Source: an uncultured Eubacteriales bacterium
GTDB taxonomy: Bacteria; Bacillota; Clostridia; Oscillospirales; Oscillospiraceae
NCBI GenBank assembly: GCA_900551995.1
Contig: URXW01000002.1
Location: 1 to 64,000, forward strand
Length of the DNA: 64,000 nucleotides
Direction of reading: 5' to 3'
The translations under genes and the position numbers were made by a program. This document shows positions 41,667 through 49,434 of this stretch, in pieces (the stretch's first letter is position 1; every line of letters starts with the position of its first letter). A model generated the notes under the pieces. It was not told the origin of the DNA and did not search any database. It saw only the letters and a program-made list of their open reading frames with translations.

Positions 41667-42740
41667 ATGCGTATTTGGGATAAAAACAAAAAAAGCGGTG
41701 AGACGGATGTTCCCGTGGATCCTCTGGGGCTGGAGGGCGTGTCCGCCGCCGGTGGGGAGACGGAGACGGCCGCCGGTACAGGGGGGCGGAGACAGTCGCT
41801 GCTGCAAAAGCGGGGCAGGAGCCGCCGGGAGCGGAAGGTCGTCCGCGTGGAGGAGATCCAGCGCGCGTTGGAGGACGCAGGAGAGGACGTGGACACCGAC
41901 GCGGTGGTGAGCCTGTACCTGCCGCAGCGGCGCGCCAGACGGTTCGGCGCGGCGTTGCTGCGGCTGAACAGGCTGCACCTGCTGCTGCTGGCGTTGCTGC
42001 TGGCTCTGGCGGCACTGTTTATCCTCGCCTTCATGCAGGAGAAGATGGGCAACTTCACCATCAACCTCAACCGGCTGGAGATGTACCGCAAGGGCATATC
42101 CATCGCTGCGGACGGGGACTTTACGGAGGCGACGGCGCGGCTGGTGGCGGACGCGGTGGTGGACGCTACCAATATCTCCGGCAGTGAGCTGCCGGAGGAC
42201 ATCGACGACATAGACGGCAACCACAACGGCAAGAACTACATGGCGTACACCTACTACATCCGTAACGCTGGCAAGGAGGACGTGTCCTACTATGCGCGGA
42301 TCCGCATGGATTCCTGCGCCAAGGGCGCGGAGGACGCTGTGCGGGTAGCGGTGTGGCGCAACGGCGTGCGTACCACCTACGCCGAGCCGTCGGCGGACGG
42401 CACGCCGGAGGAGGGCTGCGTGAACTTCGAGACGCGGAACACCGTCTGCACCTTCACGGAGGAGAACTTCCTGGTGGGCAACGTGGATAAGTACACCATC
42501 GTCATCTGGATGGAGGGCGACGACCCGGAGTGCGTGGACGCCATTGTGGGCGGAAGCGTGCAGTTCAGCATGACCATCGACGCCGAGGACGACGATGACA
42601 CCAGCCTGCTCTCGAAGTTCGTGAGGGATATTATCGACACGCTGACCGGGAACAAGCCCATCCACGGCTCCTCGGATTCCGATGTGCCGGATTTCTACAA
42701 GAACAACGAGATCACGTGGGCGAACCGGCGCAACCAGTGA
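41667..42740 (+). CDS. Membrane-anchored protein with extracellular WMEGDDxxC domain
   Basis: This 357-residue protein has a long basic cytoplasmic N-terminus (about 100 residues, RRERKVVRVEEIQ), one membrane helix at about 107-127 and an extracellular beta domain. That domain ends with YTIVIWMEGDDPECVDA, the same signature as in the exported proteins. It lacks the AWF cleavage context, so it is probably not processed by SipW and stays anchored. It may serve as the base linking the fibre to the cell. It is the last gene of the operon. Confidence 0.78.
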   Translation: MRIWDKNKKSGETDVPVDPLGLEGVSAAGGETETAAGTGGRRQSLLQKRGRSRRERKVVRVEEIQRALEDAGEDVDTDAVVSLYLPQRRARRFGAALLRLNRLHLLLLALLLALAALFILAFMQEKMGNFTINLNRLEMYRKGISIAADGDFTEATARLVADAVVDATNISGSELPEDIDDIDGNHNGKNYMAYTYYIRNAGKEDVSYYARIRMDSCAKGAEDAVRVAVWRNGVRTTYAEPSADGTPEEGCVNFETRNTVCTFTEENFLVGNVDKYTIVIWMEGDDPECVDAIVGGSVQFSMTIDAEDDDDTSLLSKFVRDIIDTLTGNKPIHGSSDSDVPDFYKNNEITWANRRNQ

Positions 42741-42763
42741 TGGCGCGGAAAAGAGCATAAAAA

Positions 42764-42803
42764 CACGGGCACAGCGGTCGTTGACCGGCTGTGCCCGTGT
42801 GCT
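42764..42803 (-). terminator. Convergent terminator after the c-di-GMP operon
   Basis: A 13-bp stem (ACACGGGCACAGC/GCTGTGCCCGTGT) has a T-run on its minus-strand side (42764-42768). It clearly ends the minus gene at 42819 and probably also blocks transcripts from the plus operon. Confidence 0.8.
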
Positions 42804-42818
42804 GCTGTGGGGGTGGCT

Positions 42819-43679
42819 TTATTCCCCGCCGGCGGGCTTTTCCGCCTCCGGCTTGGGAACGTTCTGCTCCGACGCGTCCTCCTCGGTGATGGTGGGGATG
42901 AACGCCCGCGCCAGCTTGCCCCTGCCGCGCTGCTTGATATAGAAGTAGCCGATGGTGCTGAACACCACCGCGCCGATGAAGTTCACGAACAGATCCTTCA
43001 TGGTGTCGTACAGCCCGATGTCCAGATAGCCGCCGAAGCCCAAGTCCTGCCCGTTCACCTGCACGGAGGTGATGTTGTCGATGGTGACGGGGATATTGCT
43101 GTTGGTGGGGTCCAGCATGACGGAGGTGATGGAGCTCACGACGGTGTCCTTCTGCATATCCATGTGGAAGAGCCTGTCCATGCCGAACTCGAAGAACTCC
43201 CACAGGACGCCCACGGTCATGGAGAAGCAGAACGCCGCCAGAGCCACGTAGATGGGGGACAGCTGGAATTTGATGCGGCTGTTGCGGTTGAGGATGTCGA
43301 TAAGGGCGAAGCCCGTGGCGGCGCAGAGGAAGCCGGTGGTGGTGTGGAGCATGGTGTCCCAGTGGTGGTAGGTGATGAAGTAGCATTTCAGCTCGCCCAG
43401 TATCTCCGCGGCGAAGATGAAAAGGAGAATGATGATCTCCAAGGTGGACGGCAGCTCGATGCCGAAGTTCTGCTGGATGAAGAAGGGGAGCATGAACAGC
43501 ACCAGCACCAGAAGGCAGATGAACGCGCTTTCGTATTCTCCGCGGAGGATGGAGGATACCAGCGTTGCCAGCACGATAAGGCGCAGGATCATATAGACGG
43601 TGAAAACCGACGGCTGGCGGCGGATGGTGGATTTCAGCTCGGCGCGGACGCGGCGCGGCTTCTTGGGCGGCTGTTTCAT
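42819..43679 (-). CDS. Polytopic membrane protein of unknown function
   Basis: This 286-residue protein has six to seven hydrophobic helices and a cytoplasmic basic start (KQPPKKPRRVRAELK). YHHWDTMLHTTTGFL near residue 122 is a conserved-looking block that I recall from DUF2238/YjdF-type membrane proteins. The tail is acidic and Pro/Glu-rich. It has its own promoter and is convergent with the c-di-GMP operon, with no sign of involvement in it. Confidence 0.65.
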   Translation of the reverse strand: MKQPPKKPRRVRAELKSTIRRQPSVFTVYMILRLIVLATLVSSILRGEYESAFICLLVLVLFMLPFFIQQNFGIELPSTLEIIILLFIFAAEILGELKCYFITYHHWDTMLHTTTGFLCAATGFALIDILNRNSRIKFQLSPIYVALAAFCFSMTVGVLWEFFEFGMDRLFHMDMQKDTVVSSITSVMLDPTNSNIPVTIDNITSVQVNGQDLGFGGYLDIGLYDTMKDLFVNFIGAVVFSTIGYFYIKQRGRGKLARAFIPTITEEDASEQNVPKPEAEKPAGGE

Positions 43680-43718
43680 GGCGGTGTTCCTTTCTCCGGG
43701 GCGTTTTTCGATTCACGT

Positions 43719-43747
43719 ATTGTACCACAAAGCGCGGGAAAATACAA
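43719..43747 (-). promoter_or_regulatory. Promoter of the polytopic membrane protein gene
   Basis: On the minus strand TTGTAT (43747-43742) and TACAAT (43724-43719) are separated by 17 bases. Confidence 0.75.
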
Positions 43748-43782
43748 CAAAAAAGCAGATCCCGCTTTGCGGCGGGACCTGC
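43748..43782 (-). terminator. Terminator after upp
   Basis: On the minus strand GCAGGTCCCGC pairs with GCGGGATCTGC, followed by TTTTTTG (from 43754 downwards). Confidence 0.9.
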
Positions 43783-43787
43783 GGGAT

Positions 43788-44423
43788 TTACTTGGTGCCG
43801 AAGATGCGGTCGCCGGCGTCGCCCAGACCGGGGACGATGTAGCCCCGCTCGTTCAGGTGGTCGTCCAGCGCACCGGCGTAGATGTCCACGTCGGGGTGCA
43901 GCTTTTGCAGGTGGGCGATGCCCTCGGGAGCCGCCACCAGCACCATCAGCTTGATGTGCTTGCAGCCGCGCTTCTTCATCTCGTCGATGGCCTCGGCAGC
44001 GGAGCCGCCGGTGGCCAGCATGGGATCCACGATGAGCACGTCACGCTCCGCCACGTCCTTGGGCATTTTGCAGAAGTAGGGATGCGGCTCCAGCGTCTCC
44101 TCGTCGCGGTACATACCAATATGACCCACACGGGCGGAGGGCACCATGCGAAGCACACCGTCCACCAGACCGAGCCCGGCACGGAGGATAGGCACCACCA
44201 CAAATTTGCGGCCCGCCAGCGTGGGCGCGTCCATCTCGCAGAGAGGGGTCTTGATGTGCTTGGTGGTCAGGGGCAGGTCACGGGTCGCCTCATAGGTGAT
44301 GAGCATACCGATCTCGGAAACCAGCTCCCGGAAATCCTTGACGCTGGTGTTCTCGTCCCGCATGATGGTCAGCTTGTGCGCCACCAGCGGGTGATCCATA
44401 ATGTGAACCTTGTTGCTGTACAT
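43788..44423 (-). CDS. upp: Uracil phosphoribosyltransferase
   Basis: This 211-residue pyrimidine-salvage enzyme makes UMP from uracil and PRPP. The PRPP loop [14 protein letters not shown] near residue 132 and the C-terminal uracil-binding [12 protein letters not shown] are both intact, and the length is standard. A GGAGGAGAAC site lies before the ATG. It is 47 bases downstream of tsaB on the same strand, so it is possibly in one transcript with tsaE-tsaB. Confidence 0.97.
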   Translation of the reverse strand: MYSNKVHIMDHPLVAHKLTIMRDENTSVKDFRELVSEIGMLITYEATRDLPLTTKHIKTPLCEMDAPTLAGRKFVVVPILRAGLGLVDGVLRMVPSARVGHIGMYRDEETLEPHPYFCKMPKDVAERDVLIVDPMLATGGSAAEAIDEMKKRGCKHIKLMVLVAAPEGIAHLQKLHPDVDIYAGALDDHLNERGYIVPGLGDAGDRIFGTK

Positions 44424-44470
44424 GATGTTCTCCTCCGTGTATATGTAAATTTTGGGGTATACTGTGGTGG

Positions 44471-45184
44471 TTAGTCCGTCGTCAGGGACAGCCCTCTGGC
44501 GAGCCGCTCACGCTCCGCCTGACTGAGCCGCAGGTACACCGGGAGCAGCTCCTGCGCCGTGCAGGTCAGCCCCGCGGCGGCCATGCGCTCTGCGGCAAGG
44601 GCGACGCCGGCGGCGTTCTGGAGGCGGTGCAGGGGGGAGGCAAGGCGGCAGGGGACGCCGCTCTCCCGCAGCTGGCGGTACAGCAGCTCCGCGCCGTCGC
44701 CCACGATGAGCTTCGGCTCCGGCAGGGCGGACAGCTCCTGCGCCGCCTGCTCCACGGAAACGGCGCGATCCGCGCACAGCCGGGTGACGCTACCGTTTTC
44801 GCAGCGGAAAAAGGCGTTGTATATCTGCTGCCGCCGTGCGTCCATGGCACCGGCGACGATGCCCTCAAAGTCGGTGACGCCGAACGCCATCGCCTCCAGC
44901 GTGGAGACGCCGCAGCAGGGCAGCTCCCGTGCCCACGCCAGACCCTTGGTTGCGGAGATGCCGATGCGTATGCCGGTGAAGCTGCCGGGGCCGCAGGCCA
45001 CCGCCACAGCGTCCATGTCGTCCATGGAAAGCCCCGCTGTGCGGAGCATACCGTCCAGCAGGGGCATCAGGGTGACGCTGTGGGTCAGCCCACGGTTCTG
45101 GTACGCCTGAGACAGCAGCGCACCGTCCTCCGTTACGGCGACGGATACGCTCTTGGCGGAGGTCTCCAAAGCCAGAATTTTCAA
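44471..45184 (-). CDS. tsaB: tRNA t6A synthesis protein TsaB
   Basis: This 237-residue partner of TsaD and TsaE makes the universal t6A37 modification. It starts [16 protein letters not shown], contains [22 protein letters not shown] near residue 65 and lacks the metal-binding histidines of TsaD, as expected. The ATG overlaps the end of tsaE. TsaC, the other pathway enzyme, is encoded at 53585. TsaD is not in the window. Confidence 0.95.
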   Translation of the reverse strand: MKILALETSAKSVSVAVTEDGALLSQAYQNRGLTHSVTLMPLLDGMLRTAGLSMDDMDAVAVACGPGSFTGIRIGISATKGLAWARELPCCGVSTLEAMAFGVTDFEGIVAGAMDARRQQIYNAFFRCENGSVTRLCADRAVSVEQAAQELSALPEPKLIVGDGAELLYRQLRESGVPCRLASPLHRLQNAAGVALAAERMAAAGLTCTAQELLPVYLRLSQAERERLARGLSLTTD

Positions 45185-45606
45185 GGTGTCTCGCCTCCCG
45201 TGACGGTGATGATACGGTCGTTTTCGCCATCGCCCCGTGCGATGCTGACCCAGAGGGTGTCATCCGGCAGGGCGTCCTCCACGCGCTCCGACCACTCCAC
45301 GGCGCACACGCCGCCCCGGGAGAGATAGTCCTCCCAGCCGATGTCGAACAGCTCGTCGGAGCTGTCCAGCCGGTACATATCGAAGTGGAACAGGGGCAGC
45401 GCGCCGCTGTATTCATTGACGATGGTGAACGTGGGGCTGGTGACGCGGCAGGTGCAGCCCAGACCGCGCGCCAGCCCGCGGGTGAAGGCGGTCTTGCCCA
45501 TGCCCAGATCGCCGCGGTACGCCACCACGCTGCCGGGGCGGAGCGTCCTGCCCAGCTGCTCGCCCAGCTGCTCCGTTTCCTCCGGACTGTGGGACAGATA
45601 TTCCAT
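45181..45606 (-). CDS. tsaE: tRNA t6A synthesis ATPase TsaE
   Basis: This 141-residue ATPase has Walker A GDLGMGKTAFTRGL near residue 32, TSPTFTIVNEY and FHFDMYRL, all standard for TsaE. It supplies ATP hydrolysis to the TsaBD complex. GGGAGGTG precedes the start. It is translationally coupled to tsaB through a four-base overlap. Confidence 0.96.
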   Translation of the reverse strand: MEYLSHSPEETEQLGEQLGRTLRPGSVVAYRGDLGMGKTAFTRGLARGLGCTCRVTSPTFTIVNEYSGALPLFHFDMYRLDSSDELFDIGWEDYLSRGGVCAVEWSERVEDALPDDTLWVSIARGDGENDRIITVTGGETP

Positions 45607-45679
45607 GGACGCACCTCCCGTAACTCAAATCGACTTATTATAGCATGGCGGGAGGAAAAAGAAAAGAGCAAAACGGCGG

Positions 45680-45708
45680 TTTACACGGAAAACATCTTGT
45701 GGTACACT
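45680..45708 (+). promoter_or_regulatory. Promoter of the FtsW/RodA-type gene
   Basis: TTTACA (45680-45685) and TACACT (45703-45708) are separated by 17 bases, 31 bases before the start codon. Confidence 0.65.
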
Positions 45709-45739
45709 TATTCGGAGAAACGAGAAGGGAGGTGCCGCC

Positions 45740-46891
45740 ATGCTGCGCCGTATACGGGAGACGTGCAGAGACGTGCTGCGGCAGTCCGATCTGCTGCTGC
45801 TGACGCTGTGCGGCGGCACGTCTCTGTTCGGGCTGCTGATGATCGCCAGTGCCACCCGGTATACCCACACCGGCCGCTACGTGCTGGTGCAGGGAGCGTC
45901 GCTGCTCATCGGCGTGGTGCTGTACCTCGTGGTGTCCCAGATCGACCTGAACGAGCTTGTCAAATACTGGAAGTGGATATTCCTCGTGGGCGTGGCGTTT
46001 ATCCTTCTGCTGCTGACGCCCTTCGGCGTGGCGGGGAACACCGGAAACCGCGCATGGCTGGAATTTCCGTTCCTGCCGGTGAATATCCAGCCGGCGGAGA
46101 TCGTGAAGATCACGTTCATCCTCGTGCTGGCGAAGCAGCTGTCATGGCTGAAGGAAAACCGCGACCTGCGCTCTGTGACGTCCATCGCCATGCTGGCGGT
46201 GCACTTCGGCATTATATTCGTGCTGTACTACAAGATCTCCTCGGACATGGGCAGCGCGCTGGTGTTCCTGTTCGTGTTCGGCTGTATGTGCTTCGTGGCG
46301 GGGGTGGCTCTCCGGTGGTTTCTGATCGGTCTCGGCGGGGGCGGACTGCTGTTCTACGCTATGTGGGATCTGAACCTCATGGAGAACTACATGAAAAAGA
46401 GGTTCATCGTCCTGTTTGACCACAGCTTCGACCCGCTGGACACCGGCTGGCAGCAGACCCGCAGTCTTCTGACGCTGGGCGGCGGCAAGATCTTCGGGCA
46501 GGGGCTGTTCCACGGGGTACAGACCCAGAGCGAGAACCCCTCCAGCCTGCCCCACCGCCACACGGACTTCATCTTCTCCGTGATCGGCGAGGAGCTGGGG
46601 ATGGTGGGCTGCGTGCTGACGCTGCTGCTGCTGACCGCCATTATCCTGCGGTGCGTCTACGTGGCGCGGCACGCCCGGACGCAGCTGGAGAGCTGCGTCT
46701 GCATCGGCGTGGCAAGCGTCATTATCTTCCAGGTCATCATCAACGTGGGTATGTGCCTGTTCGTCATGCCCGTTATCGGGCTGACGCTGCCGTTTATCAG
46801 CTACGGCGGCTCGTCGCTGGTGATGCTGTTTGCCGCCATGGGGATGGTCTCCGGCGTCCACGGCAGGGCGAAGCCGGAATGGCTGCGATAA
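45740..46891 (+). CDS. FtsW/RodA/SpoVE-family SEDS glycosyltransferase
   Basis: This 383-residue protein has about ten membrane helices and polymerises lipid II in elongation, division or sporulation. Signature blocks are NIQPAEIVKITFILVLA, the catalytic-region FVLYYKISSDMGSALVF, and the C-terminal GLTLPFISYGGSSLVMLF. RodA seems more likely than FtsW from the shorter loops and separation from division genes, but sequence alone is not decisive. GGGAGGTG precedes the ATG. The ddl and murF genes downstream have their own promoter. Confidence 0.9.
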   Translation: MLRRIRETCRDVLRQSDLLLLTLCGGTSLFGLLMIASATRYTHTGRYVLVQGASLLIGVVLYLVVSQIDLNELVKYWKWIFLVGVAFILLLLTPFGVAGNTGNRAWLEFPFLPVNIQPAEIVKITFILVLAKQLSWLKENRDLRSVTSIAMLAVHFGIIFVLYYKISSDMGSALVFLFVFGCMCFVAGVALRWFLIGLGGGGLLFYAMWDLNLMENYMKKRFIVLFDHSFDPLDTGWQQTRSLLTLGGGKIFGQGLFHGVQTQSENPSSLPHRHTDFIFSVIGEELGMVGCVLTLLLLTAIILRCVYVARHARTQLESCVCIGVASVIIFQVIINVGMCLFVMPVIGLTLPFISYGGSSLVMLFAAMGMVSGVHGRAKPEWLR

Positions 46892-46895
46892 GAGA

Positions 46896-46930
46896 AAAAC
46901 GGCACCCTGGAGGGGTGCCGTTTTGGTTTT
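46896..46930 (+). terminator. Terminator after the SEDS gene
   Basis: AAAACGGCACCC pairs with GGGTGCCGTTTT, followed by GGTTTTT. Confidence 0.88.
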
Positions 46931-46933
46931 TGG

Positions 46934-46962
46934 TTGTATTCCCGGTGGGACTGTGCTATAAT
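46934..46962 (+). promoter_or_regulatory. Promoter of the ddl-murF group
   Basis: TTGTAT (46934-46939) and TATAAT (46957-46962) are separated by 17 bases. Confidence 0.75.
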
Positions 46963-47029
46963 AATCTATCAAATCATGGGGGCGTGGGGTCATTTTGACC
47001 CCGCGCCGCCCGAAAGCGAGGAAACGCTT

Positions 47030-48091
47030 ATGAAAATCGTGGTATTGGCAGGCGGTCTGTCCCCCGAGCGTCAGGTGGCTCTCACCAGCGGCACCGGCGT
47101 GTGTAAGGCTCTGCGGGAGAAGGGGCACAAGGCGGTGCTGGTGGATATGTTCCTTGGGCTTGAGAGCTACGAGGGGCGGCTGGAGGATATTTTCGACGCG
47201 CCGGACGGTCTGTGCGGACAGAGCCGCGTGGAGAGGGTGGAGCCGGATCTGGACGCCGTGCGCCGCAGCCGTAAGGACAAGAGCAGCAGTATGCTGGGCA
47301 AGGACGTGCTGACCGTGTGCCGCATGGCGGACGCGGTGTTTCTGGCACTCCACGGCAGCTGCGGCGAGGACGGGCGGATCCAGGCGACGCTGGATCTGCT
47401 GGGCGTGCCCTATACCGGCTCCGGCTATCTGGGCAGCGGCATGGCGATGGACAAATCCGTCACCAAACGCATGATGGACTCTCTGGGCATCCGCACCGCG
47501 CCGTGGCATGACGTGCATTACACCGAGGCGGACATCCCCCGTCTGGTGGAGGAGCTGGAGGTGCCCTGCGCCGTAAAGATCGTCAACGGCGGCAGCTCCA
47601 TCGGCGTGGAGCTGCCCGACACCAAGGCGCAACTGGAGACGGCTCTCCGCAGTCTGCTGCGCTACGGCGACCACGTGGTGGTGGAGAAGAAGATCAAGGG
47701 GCGCGAAATTCAGATCGCCGTGCTGGGGGACACGTATCTCCCCGCCGTGGAGATCATCCCCAAGGGGGCGTATTTCGACTATGTGTGCAAGTACCAGAAG
47801 GACGGCGCGGTGGAGCTGTGCCCCGCCCCCATTACCGACGAGGAATGGCGGCAGGTGGGCGAGATGGCTCTGACGCTCCACCGGGGGCTGGGGCTGGACG
47901 TATACTCCCGCGCCGACTTCATTCTGGATGAGAACGGGCAGGCGTGGTGTCTGGAGATCAACACGCTGCCGGGCATGACCCCCACCAGCCTTGTGCCCCA
48001 GGAGGCGGCGCAGGTGGGCTATTCCTACGGAGATCTGTGCGAGAAGATCGTGGAGCTGTCTCTGGCGGCGCGGAAGGCGGCGCGTACATGA
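47030..48091 (+). CDS. ddl: D-alanine--D-alanine ligase
   Basis: This 353-residue ATP-grasp ligase makes the D-Ala-D-Ala dipeptide for peptidoglycan. It opens with VVLAGGLSPERQVALTSG, has LHGSCGEDGRIQ and GSGYLGSGMAMDK, and ends with the ATP/Mg site EINTLPGMTPTSL. The start MKIVV at 47030 follows GAGGAAACG. Its stop overlaps the murF start (ATGA), consistent with sequential steps. An ordinary D-Ala-D-Ala rather than D-Ala-D-Lac enzyme is assumed. Confidence 0.93.
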   Translation: MKIVVLAGGLSPERQVALTSGTGVCKALREKGHKAVLVDMFLGLESYEGRLEDIFDAPDGLCGQSRVERVEPDLDAVRRSRKDKSSSMLGKDVLTVCRMADAVFLALHGSCGEDGRIQATLDLLGVPYTGSGYLGSGMAMDKSVTKRMMDSLGIRTAPWHDVHYTEADIPRLVEELEVPCAVKIVNGGSSIGVELPDTKAQLETALRSLLRYGDHVVVEKKIKGREIQIAVLGDTYLPAVEIIPKGAYFDYVCKYQKDGAVELCPAPITDEEWRQVGEMALTLHRGLGLDVYSRADFILDENGQAWCLEINTLPGMTPTSLVPQEAAQVGYSYGDLCEKIVELSLAARKAART

Positions 48092-49434
48092 GACGGCTGT
48101 TCCCACAGGAGATATGCGCCGCCGTGGGCGGGACGCTGTTACAATGCGGCGCACCCGTCACCGGCGTCACCACCGACAGCCGCCGCGCAGGAGAGGGGAT
48201 GCTGTTCATCCCGCTGGTGGGGGAGCGTTTCGACGGGCACGACTACGTGGATAAGGCGTTGCAGAGCGGGGCGGCGGGCTGTTTGACCGCTAAAACGCCG
48301 GAGACGCTGCTGCCGGGTAAGCTCTACGTGCAGGTGCCCGACACGCGCCTTGCCCTGCGGGCACTGGCGTCGTGGTATCGCGGGCAGTTCCGTATTCCCG
48401 TGGTGCAGGTCACCGGCTCTGCCGGAAAGACCACCACCAAGGAGATGATCGCCTGCGTTCTCTCCCGCCGGTATCGCACCCTCAAGACCGAGGGGAATCT
48501 GAACAACGACATCGGTGCACCGCTGACGCTGCTGCGCCTGACGGCGGAGCACGAGGCGGCGGTCATTGAAACGGGCATGAACCATTTCGGCGAGATACGG
48601 TATCTGGGCGAGATGGTGCGGCCCGACATCGCCGTGATCACCAATGTGGGCGACGCACACATTGAGAATCTCGGCAACACACGGCAGGGGATATTGCAGG
48701 CGAAGTGCGAGATCTTCGAGAACCTTGCCCCCGGCGGTATCGCCGTGCTCAACGGCGACGACGAGCTGCTGAATACCGTCACGCTGCCCCAGACCGTCCT
48801 GCGCTGCGGCGTGGGCGCGCACTGCGACGTCCGCGTGACCGGCGTGGAGGATCGCGGACTGGAGGGCGTGGCGTGCACCGTGACCACCGGGAAGAACGTG
48901 TACCGCCTGTCGGTATCGGCACCCGGAGGGTATATGCTCTACCCCATGGCGATGGCTGCCGCCATCGGCGAACGGCTGGGGCTGACGGGGGAGGAGATCG
49001 CCGCCGGCGTGGCGGACTACGCCCCGGTGGGCAGCCGGATGCACATTATCCGCATGGAGGGGGAGCGGCTGGTCATTGACGACTGCTACAACGCCAACCC
49101 ACAGTCCATGGCGGAGGGGATACGGATGCTCTCCACCAGCCGCCAGAGACGCCGCTTGGCGGTGCTGGGCGACATGGGAGAGCTGGGGGAGCTGACGGCG
49201 CAGGCGCACCGGGACATGGGCGCGCTGACGCGGCAGCTGTCCGTCACCACCGTGGCGGTGGGGGAGAAGATGAAGTCTCTGACCGAGACGAATCCCGACG
49301 CCCTGTGGTTCCCCACGGTGGAGGCGGCGATGCCCGCCATCCGGGAGCTGTTCACCCCCGGCACCGCCGTGCTGGTGAAGGCGTCCCGCGCCATGCATTT
49401 TGAGACTATCGTAAAGGAATTAGAAAAGCAGTAA
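48088..49434 (+). CDS. murF: UDP-MurNAc-tripeptide--D-Ala-D-Ala ligase
   Basis: This 448-residue Mur ligase adds the D-Ala-D-Ala made by Ddl. VTDSRRAGEGMLFIPL-type N-domain residues appear near 29-42, the P-loop GSAGKTTTKEMIA lies near 112, the MNHFGEI block near 158 and DDCYNANPQSM near 331. It is coupled to ddl by overlap, and the next gene starts immediately after its stop. Confidence 0.95.
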   Translation: MRRLFPQEICAAVGGTLLQCGAPVTGVTTDSRRAGEGMLFIPLVGERFDGHDYVDKALQSGAAGCLTAKTPETLLPGKLYVQVPDTRLALRALASWYRGQFRIPVVQVTGSAGKTTTKEMIACVLSRRYRTLKTEGNLNNDIGAPLTLLRLTAEHEAAVIETGMNHFGEIRYLGEMVRPDIAVITNVGDAHIENLGNTRQGILQAKCEIFENLAPGGIAVLNGDDELLNTVTLPQTVLRCGVGAHCDVRVTGVEDRGLEGVACTVTTGKNVYRLSVSAPGGYMLYPMAMAAAIGERLGLTGEEIAAGVADYAPVGSRMHIIRMEGERLVIDDCYNANPQSMAEGIRMLSTSRQRRRLAVLGDMGELGELTAQAHRDMGALTRQLSVTTVAVGEKMKSLTETNPDALWFPTVEAAMPAIRELFTPGTAVLVKASRAMHFETIVKELEKQ

